A DNA stretch of 64,000 bases from SYIM01 sp039800325. Its GTDB lineage: Bacteria > Pseudomonadota > Gammaproteobacteria > Burkholderiales > Burkholderiaceae_E. Shown piece by piece: positions 59,039-64,000 of this stretch. Positions within the stretch are counted from its first letter, which is position 1. Every line of letters begins with the position of its first letter. The DNA lies in assembly GCA_039800325.1 (NCBI GenBank), contig JBDLQY010000177.1, positions 85,769-149,768 on the forward strand, given 5' to 3'. Made by a program: the position numbers and the translations under genes. The notes beneath the pieces are model-generated. The model saw only the letters and a list, made by a program, of their open reading frames with translations. It made no database searches and had not been told where the DNA came from.

Positions 59039-60100
59039 ATGCCATTTGTTGCGATCTGCCCCGCCTGCCTGCATGACACGTCTGTCGACGTGGCTCGCCT
59101 GCGCAGTGATGGCGGGCGAGTTGCGTGCTCGCGCTGTACGACGCTTTTTTCAGGACTGGAGAGCCTGCGCTACCTGGACAGGCCTGCACCTGCCGCACCT
59201 GAGGCTGAATCGCAGGCCGCGTCGATGCCGAGCGTTTCTGCCCCCGCACCCGCACTGACTTCCGTGCCACCGCCCTCACTGACATCCACTCAGGCATCCA
59301 CTCAGGCACCCGTCCAGACACCTGACCAGACACCCGTTCAGACACCCGTTCAGACACCTGCGCCACCGCCCGCGATGGCAGCAGTGCCCGAGCTAAGCCA
59401 CGCATCGAAACGCGTATTGACACCAGCAGCGACACGCTCGCCGTCTGCTAAACCGTCTGACACTGCGACCCTTGAAGCCGAGCCGGCTGCAGCGGGTTTT
59501 CGCTTTGGCTCGCCCTTCGACGACGATCCGCCGCCGCTTCCACCCCCGGAGACGCCCGCGCGGTCGCGACCCATCAAGCCGGCTGCGCCACCTTTGCGGG
59601 CCTGGCCTGAAGAGATACCTTATCGATCCCCAGCCAGCCTGGTCGGCGCTCTGGTCTTTCTGAGCTTACTCACGCTGGGCCTTGTTTTGCAGCTGGGTAT
59701 GTGGCTGCGTCAGCCGCTCTTTGCCGCTTTGCCCGTGCTCAGACCTGCCTTACAGTGGGTGGGTGAGGCGGTTGACCGCCCCGTCACGCCAATGCGACAG
59801 CTACAGGCGATTTCGATCGAATCATTCGAGATTCGGCAGCCTGTCACAGGGCGTCTGTCCGCAGCAGGTCTGCTGCGTAATCGCTCCGATTACGCGCTGG
59901 TCTGGCCTGCGATCGAGTTATCGCTCACGGATCAGACCGGTGCGCTTATCGTTCGCAAAGTGATAGAGCCGCATGAGTACGTGCGCGGTGATGGTCAGCT
60001 GTCTGGTTTTGCCGCGCAGAGCGAGTTCCCCCTCGAGTTGAATTTTGCTTCAGCCGAGCTTTCTCCGGCCAGTTTTGCGGTGTCTTTGTTTTATCCCTGA
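59039..60100 (+). CDS. Zinc-ribbon DUF3426 membrane protein
   Basis: An N-terminal zinc ribbon (CPAC at about residue 8 and CSRC at about residue 31, MJ0042-type) is followed by a long Pro/Thr/Gln/Ser linker with short repeats, one membrane helix (about residues 202-222) and a C-terminal DUF3426 beta domain. ATG 59039 is chosen because it gives the ribbon at the start; it follows prmA by 11 bases. Length 353. Function unknown. Confidence 0.85.
   Translation: MPFVAICPACLHDTSVDVARLRSDGGRVACSRCTTLFSGLESLRYLDRPAPAAPEAESQAASMPSVSAPAPALTSVPPPSLTSTQASTQAPVQTPDQTPVQTPVQTPAPPPAMAAVPELSHASKRVLTPAATRSPSAKPSDTATLEAEPAAAGFRFGSPFDDDPPPLPPPETPARSRPIKPAAPPLRAWPEEIPYRSPASLVGALVFLSLLTLGLVLQLGMWLRQPLFAALPVLRPALQWVGEAVDRPVTPMRQLQAISIESFEIRQPVTGRLSAAGLLRNRSDYALVWPAIELSLTDQTGALIVRKVIEPHEYVRGDGQLSGFAAQSEFPLELNFASAELSPASFAVSLFYP
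59285..59361 (+). repeat. 12-bp repeats in the DUF3426 linker
   Basis: The unit CAGACACC(C/T)G(T/A)(T/C) recurs about four times after two ACTCAGGCA units, encoding QTPV/QTPD and TQA repeats. Confidence 0.75.
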
Positions 60101-60135
60101 GTATTTATCTTTCAACTTGTTCCCACGAGGTTTGC

Positions 60136-61077
60136 ATGCCTGCTCGCGTGATGATCAGCGGATCGGTAGCCTACGACACCATCATGGTGTTTGAGGGTCA
60201 CTTCAAGGATCACATCCTTCCCGACCGGGTGCATATGATTAACGTGTCGTTCTTTGCACCGACCCTCAAGCGCGAGTTTGGTGGCTGCGCCGCCAACATC
60301 GCCTACAACCTCAAGGGCCTGGGCGGAGAACCGGTGGTACTGGCCGCGGTCGGACGTGATGGCCAGGACTATATGGACCGCTTCGCGAGTTTGGGTATCG
60401 ATCATTCGCGCGTATTGCATGTCGATGGCCATTACACCGCCCAAGCCTTCATCACGACCGATCTGTCCGACAACCAGATCAGCGCATTTCATCCCGGCGC
60501 GATGGCTAGAGCGCATGAGGTCAGCGCCTCGGGGGATCAGACGGTCACTTGGGGAATCGTCGCACCCAACAGCAAAGAGGCCATGTTGCGGCATGCGGCT
60601 GAGTTTGCGGACCAGTCGTGCTCCTGGATCTTTGATCCCGGGCAGCAGCTACCGGCGTTTGACGGTCCTGAGCTGCGTGATCTCATCGGACGCGCAAGCG
60701 CGGTCGCCGTCAATGACTATGAGTGTCAGCTTCTGTGCGAACGAACCGGTTGGAGCGAGGCCGATATAGCGGCGCGGGTCGGGGCACTTATTGTCACTCG
60801 GGGTGCGCAGGGCTCATGGGTTTATGCGGGTGCGCAGCGTCATGAGCTCGCGCCTGTTAAGGCGGGGCGAGCGCTTGATCCGACCGGCTGTGGCGATGCT
60901 TACCGTGGTGGCCTGTTATACGGGCTTACTCACGGCATGGACTGGGTCGCCGCAGCGCGTCTGGGCAGTGTCATGGGTGCCCTCAAGATCGAGCATGCCG
61001 GTGCGCAAAACCATCGTATCGATCGGGCTGAGGTAGCGGCGCGTTATCGTGAGACCTACGGATCCAGTCCCTGGTAA
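60136..61077 (+). CDS. PfkB-family sugar or nucleoside kinase
   Basis: Cytoplasmic kinase of 313 residues. GGCAANIAYNLKGLG and the catalytic GCGDAYRGGLLYGL (with Asp as base) are clear; it resembles adenosine kinase-like members. GAGG site before ATG 60136. Isolated between DUF3426 and the convergent yggT gene. Substrate unknown. Confidence 0.88.
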   Translation: MPARVMISGSVAYDTIMVFEGHFKDHILPDRVHMINVSFFAPTLKREFGGCAANIAYNLKGLGGEPVVLAAVGRDGQDYMDRFASLGIDHSRVLHVDGHYTAQAFITTDLSDNQISAFHPGAMARAHEVSASGDQTVTWGIVAPNSKEAMLRHAAEFADQSCSWIFDPGQQLPAFDGPELRDLIGRASAVAVNDYECQLLCERTGWSEADIAARVGALIVTRGAQGSWVYAGAQRHELAPVKAGRALDPTGCGDAYRGGLLYGLTHGMDWVAAARLGSVMGALKIEHAGAQNHRIDRAEVAARYRETYGSSPW

Positions 61078-61206
61078 AGCCGCCGGGCTGCTCCAGGATG
61101 TGTAGGCGCCAGGGACCTGGTTGACCGTTCAGCCATTCAGCTGGTCTCGGGTCTGAAGCCGCGGATACGTTTCGTGGTTCGATAAGAAAGCCCAGCGTGT
61201 CGGGTC

Positions 61207-61752
61207 TCAGGCGGCTGGGACCAGACCGTGCAGCAGTGACAAGGCCCCTTGGGCGATCAGCAGCAGAACCAGACCAGAAAGATCGACGTTGCCGATGCGG
61301 GGAATAACGCGCTGAAGTGGTGAAAGGAAAGGCTGCGCCAGGGTCTGCAGAATGGGTGCAATGGGTGCGTAGGGGTTGACCCAGGAGAGCACCGCCAGCA
61401 CAAGCACGACTGCGCTGAGTAGCCACAAAAACCATTTCAGCATCCAGGCTAGTGCGATCAGAACGACTGCTCCGAAAACGGGCGCTCGGCCCGAGCCCCA
61501 GATCAGCAGGTAAACGATCGCCAACAGCACTGAGATACAGAGCCCGGCAAACAGACTGGCCCAGTCGGTTCGACCCCTTACCGGCAGCACGCTGCGCAAG
61601 GGGCGCACCATCCATTCGGTGAGTGCAAATACGAACTGTCCGATGGGATCGCGAAATCCCATGCTAATCCAGCGATACCAGGCCCGCAGCAGGCAGGCCG
61701 AAACCAGAATACTGCCGATCGCCTCCAGAACAAGCCATAGCGTTTGGCGCAT
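61207..61752 (-). CDS. yggT: YggT-family membrane protein
   Basis: Two YggT domains of two helices each in 181 residues; the family segment WMVRPLRSVLPVRGRTDWASL follows the first pair and LSPLQRVIPRIGNVDLSGLVLLLI closes the second. Roles proposed in related bacteria include osmotic or division-linked functions; not certain here. The 129 bp between its stop and the kinase hold no recognisable gene. Confidence 0.9.
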   Translation of the reverse strand: MRQTLWLVLEAIGSILVSACLLRAWYRWISMGFRDPIGQFVFALTEWMVRPLRSVLPVRGRTDWASLFAGLCISVLLAIVYLLIWGSGRAPVFGAVVLIALAWMLKWFLWLLSAVVLVLAVLSWVNPYAPIAPILQTLAQPFLSPLQRVIPRIGNVDLSGLVLLLIAQGALSLLHGLVPAA

Positions 61753-61843
61753 AAATGCTTCCTGCAGGTTGAATGCGACGTGATGCTAACTCAGTTCGGA
61801 CCTGCCTCTGAGCCGCAATCTGCAGGCGGGGGCGGGCCTGGGG

Positions 61844-61849
61844 TATGCT
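61844..61849 (+). promoter_or_regulatory. -10-like TATGCT seven bases before the MFS start
   Basis: If used, transcription would begin at or next to the ATG at 61856. No Shine-Dalgarno sequence precedes that ATG, which fits a leaderless mRNA. Confidence 0.3.
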
Positions 61850-61855
61850 GATACG

Positions 61856-63034
61856 ATGAGTCCGGCCTCACGCAGTGCGACGGCCATCGCCGCCGCCACA
61901 CTGACTAATCTGCCATTCGGCACCATTTACGCCTTCAGTGTCTTCCTGCGGCCTATGGAAGTTGACTTCGGCGTTTCGCGGACCGAGCTGAGCATTGTCT
62001 TCGCGTTGGCGACAATCACCCTGACGCTGGGCATGAATGTTGTGCCGTGGCTGATTCGGCGGTACCCAACCCTTCCTCCGGCAGTCCTCCTGGCCCTCAC
62101 CGGTTTTGCTGCGGGCGCTGGATTGCTGCTGGTAGCTACCGGGCAAGGTTTTGCAGCCCTTCTACTGGGGTATGGCGTTCTGTTTGGAATTGGCGGTGGT
62201 GCGTCGTTTATCGTGGTCCAGCAGGGGCTCAATCAAACGCTGCAGCGTCCCAGTGGCCTGGCCAATGGCTATCTGGTGAGCCTCTACCCCATCGGTGCCA
62301 TGATCGGATCGCCGATCTTTGGCTGGGCGCAACCGCAATATGGTCTGCGTGCGACCCTGTTGGGGCTGGGTGTGTCCATCGTGGTGCTCATCGGTTGTGC
62401 GGCCTGGCTATACCGGCGCGCCGCCATTCACCTGCAGGCACCCAGATCGCAGTCCCTGCAGCCTGACTTTCAGGTTGACCAGCGCGTCTTCAGGCGGCTT
62501 TTTCTGGTCTTTTTTCTGGCGGCTTCATCGGGGCTTCTGGTCATGAGCCAGGCCGCCGGCATTCTTCACGCGTATGACGCGGATGCAGGCTTTGCCGTGG
62601 CCGCTACTTCGGCCATCACGGCGGCCATTGCAGCGGCTCGACTGGCCGGGGGCTGGCTGGTTGATCGGCATCCGATTACCCGGGTGGCCGCAGGTGCGCA
62701 CCTGTGGGCCCTGGCCGGTGCGCTGCTTATCAACGTATGGCCAACCGTGTTCGCCGCAAGTATCGCTTTGGCCATGATCGGAATGGGTTACGGATTCATT
62801 TCAGGCTGCACGGCTGCCTGGATGGCGCAGTACTGGCCGCGCGATCTGTTTGCCCGCTTGGCTGCGCGCGTCTACATCGCCTGGTGTGTGGCCGCGATCT
62901 GTCTGCCCATTCTTGCCGCCTGGCTGTTTGATCGTACGGGGGCTTATGGCGCTGCCATTGTGGTGGCCGCAGCCGGTAACCTGCTGGGTGCCCTGGTCGC
63001 CCGTAGCCTGCCCACCGACAAGCAGGCGCCTTAG
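61856..63034 (+). CDS. MFS permease (OFA-like)
   Basis: Major facilitator with twelve hydrophobic segments in 392 residues, resembling the oxalate/formate antiporter-like (OFA) branch; FGTIYAFSVFLRPMEVDFGVSRTE lies in and after the first helix. Substrate unknown. No ribosome site; ends 20 bases before the terminator that serves the convergent histone-like gene. Confidence 0.87.
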   Translation: MSPASRSATAIAAATLTNLPFGTIYAFSVFLRPMEVDFGVSRTELSIVFALATITLTLGMNVVPWLIRRYPTLPPAVLLALTGFAAGAGLLLVATGQGFAALLLGYGVLFGIGGGASFIVVQQGLNQTLQRPSGLANGYLVSLYPIGAMIGSPIFGWAQPQYGLRATLLGLGVSIVVLIGCAAWLYRRAAIHLQAPRSQSLQPDFQVDQRVFRRLFLVFFLAASSGLLVMSQAAGILHAYDADAGFAVAATSAITAAIAAARLAGGWLVDRHPITRVAAGAHLWALAGALLINVWPTVFAASIALAMIGMGYGFISGCTAAWMAQYWPRDLFARLAARVYIAWCVAAICLPILAAWLFDRTGAYGAAIVVAAAGNLLGALVARSLPTDKQAP

Positions 63035-63054
63035 TGACATCGTCGTCACACGAT

Positions 63055-63087
63055 AAAAAACGGGGCGATGCATGCGCACCGCCCCGT
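63055..63087 (-). terminator. Intrinsic terminator of the histone-like gene
   Basis: On the minus strand ACGGGGCG, a 12-base loop, CGCCCCGT, then TTTTT. Fits standard rho-independent termination, 47 bases after the histone-like stop. Confidence 0.85.
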
Positions 63088-63133
63088 AGACTTCGCAAAT
63101 TCGCTGGGCATCGAGGCCCAGCCGAATAAACGA

Positions 63134-63562
63134 TTACGGACGATTACCCGTCGGGAAAGGCCATGCCGCAGCAGGATTCAGAGGCTGTGCAGCAGGGGCC
63201 GCGGCAGGTTGTGCAGCGGTTTTCTTGGCAGCGGGTTTTTTCGCAGCGGCTTTAGCAGCTTTTTTCGCAGGCTTCTTGGCCGCTTTTTTCTTAGCCGCAG
63301 GCTTCTTGGCAGCCGCTTTCTTAGCCGCAGGCTTCTTGGCAGCGGCTTTTTTCGCAGGCTTCTTGGCAGCCGCTTTTTTCTTAGCCGCGGGCTTCTTGGC
63401 AGCGGCTTTCTTGGCTGCAGGCTTCTTAGCCGCTACTTTCTTGGCTGCAGGCTTTTTGGCTGCGGGCTTCTTGGCGGCCGCCTTCTTCGCGGCGGGCTTC
63501 TTGGCTGCGGGCTTCTTAGCAGCCGGTTTCTTGGCGGCGGGTTTCTTGGCAGCAGTGGCCAT
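63134..63562 (-). CDS. Histone H1-like Lys/Ala-rich DNA-binding protein
   Basis: Basic repeat protein of 142 residues, almost entirely AAKKPAAKK-type units, resembling the BpH1/HctB/AlgP-like proteins of betaproteobacteria that bind and compact DNA. The tail LNPAAAWPFPTGNRP is non-repetitive and looks conserved. Strong site GAAGGAGC before the ATG. The repeat makes the gene prone to length change and keeps other frames open. Confidence 0.92.
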   Translation of the reverse strand: MATAAKKPAAKKPAAKKPAAKKPAAKKAAAKKPAAKKPAAKKVAAKKPAAKKAAAKKPAAKKKAAAKKPAKKAAAKKPAAKKAAAKKPAAKKKAAKKPAKKAAKAAAKKPAAKKTAAQPAAAPAAQPLNPAAAWPFPTGNRP

Positions 63563-63878
63563 GGGTTGCTCCTTCAGGTGAAGTTACGATGATGGAAACC
63601 CGTGCCTGCGGACAAAGCGTCTGCCATGCACGAGCTATTCATCGGCGCAGACTCCCGCGGCCAGATGCCGGGCGATCCTGCGCTAATGAATTCGGTGTGA
63701 GCGCGGTGAGCGCTGATGTGAAAACGCCGGCCTCGAGGGCACGGCGTAGAAAATGAGGCTGCGGGGTGGGCCGATAGAGCGAAGGGTATCCGGGCTATCG
63801 GCACGAGGGGGGAAGAGGGCCCCGGCCCGGCAGCGCCTTGGCGCTGCAGCCGTTGAATGATGTGCTGACGGACGCGCG
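63563..63878. other. Gap between histone-like gene and nrdB
   Basis: 316 bases with no recognisable protein. Contains the hairpin GCAGCGCC-TT-GGCGCTGC (63830-63847), probably the 3' end of the nrdB transcript although no T-run follows, and the histone-like gene leader. Confidence 0.6.
63830..63847 (-). terminator. Perfect hairpin after nrdB
   Basis: 8-bp stem with a two-base loop, 31 bases past the nrdB stop. Lacks a U-tract. Confidence 0.4.
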
Positions 63879-64000
63879 TCAATCCCAACTGAGCGCGCCT
63901 CCGGTTTGGTATTCAATGACCCGAGTCTCGAAGAAGTTGCGCTCCTTCTTGAGGTCAATCATTTCACTCATCCACGGGAAGGGATTGTCTTCCGGGGCAT
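63879..64000 (-). CDS. nrdB: NrdB, ribonucleotide reductase beta subunit (3' end only)
   Basis: Only the last 39 codons and stop are in the window. The tail ETRVIEYQTGGALSW is the NrdB C-terminal peptide that docks on NrdA. The rest lies beyond the right edge. Confidence 0.92.
   Translation of the reverse strand, partial: APEDNPFPWMSEMIDLKKERNFFETRVIEYQTGGALSWD

Noticed and set aside
59285..59361. Short regular repeats resembling a CRISPR array
   Set aside because: Units are 9-12 bp, in frame, with no unique spacers; they encode a protein linker.
60983..61615. Minus-strand frame reading through yggT into the 61.1-kb gap
   Set aside because: Part looks protein-like (EPRNVSAASDPRPAEWL) but there is no start or ribosome site in the gap and no known family.
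63225..63581. Phe/Leu/Ala-rich plus-strand frame
   Set aside because: It is the complement of the Lys/Ala repeat gene and is open only for that reason.

Overview
The window reads as one continuous stretch of a GC-rich betaproteobacterial chromosome. Gene content and order point to Burkholderiales, most like the Alcaligenaceae (Bordetella/Achromobacter type). The grounds are ftsZ-peroxiredoxin-lpxC, secA-argJ-DUF815-mutT, pilD-coaE-zapD-yacG, accBC-prmA-DUF3426, a lysine/alanine-rich histone-like gene next to nrdB, and a tripartite tricarboxylate (Tct) transporter. The taxon is an inference from gene order, not a database result. I saw no rRNA, tRNA, CRISPR array, insertion sequence or prophage gene.

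Layout. 1-10.6 kb is the downstream half of the division and cell-wall (dcw) cluster, mraY-murD-ftsW-murG-murC-ddlB-ftsQ-ftsA-ftsZ, mostly with 4-nt start/stop overlaps. 10.8-12.3 kb holds a Prx5-type peroxiredoxin and lpxC. 12.26-12.80 kb is a repeat-rich gap with a 51-bp tandem duplication, a perfect hairpin and an 18-bp minisatellite. 12.8-19.8 kb carries a 59-residue membrane protein, dciA (minus), secA, argJ, a DUF815 ATPase and a Nudix fusion. 19.9-24.0 kb is a minus-strand operon, corC-pilD-coaE-zapD-yacG. 24.2-31.6 kb has a sugar-acid dehydratase, a four-gene DUF2796/ABC/DUF3299 operon that resembles a zinc locus, a divergent FMN glutamate-synthase-like gene and a LysE exporter. 31.6-36.8 kb is tctCBA, an M48 periplasmic protease and moaC. 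37-46.3 kb is the most accessory-looking part: a small membrane protein, a flavodoxin-like protein, a Sel1-repeat/trypsin-like protein, a DenD-type dehydrogenase, and a TRAP transporter whose dctP and dctQM are separated by an oppositely transcribed dehydratase/dehydrogenase pair. 46.4-54.7 kb returns to housekeeping: mgtE, aroE, a TonB-like protein, an RNB ribonuclease, an SDR, yqiA and mpl. 54.7-64 kb carries a conserved hypothetical, a TlpA thioredoxin, accBC, prmA, a zinc-ribbon DUF3426 protein, a PfkB kinase, YggT, an MFS permease, the histone-like gene and the 3' end of nrdB.

How the parts work together. The left end makes lipid II, moves it to the septum and builds the Z-ring; mpl near 54 kb recycles murein peptide into the same pathway and zapD near 20 kb bundles FtsZ. 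The DUF2796-ABC-FtsX-DUF3299 operon looks like one metal-related export or uptake unit and shares a dyad-rich 118-bp control region with the divergent FMN enzyme. The 39.7-46.3 kb block has the parts expected for uptake and oxidation/dehydration of a small sugar acid: a TRAP transporter, a DenD-like dehydrogenase, an IlvD/Edd dehydratase and a beta-hydroxyacid dehydrogenase.

Most worth checking: a Lys in place of a Gly in the GTP-binding glycine loop of FtsZ, the split TRAP/sugar-acid block, the double-dyad control region at 29.3 kb, a symmetric -10 element between the M48 protease gene and moaC, and a terminator-like hairpin just ahead of dctP.
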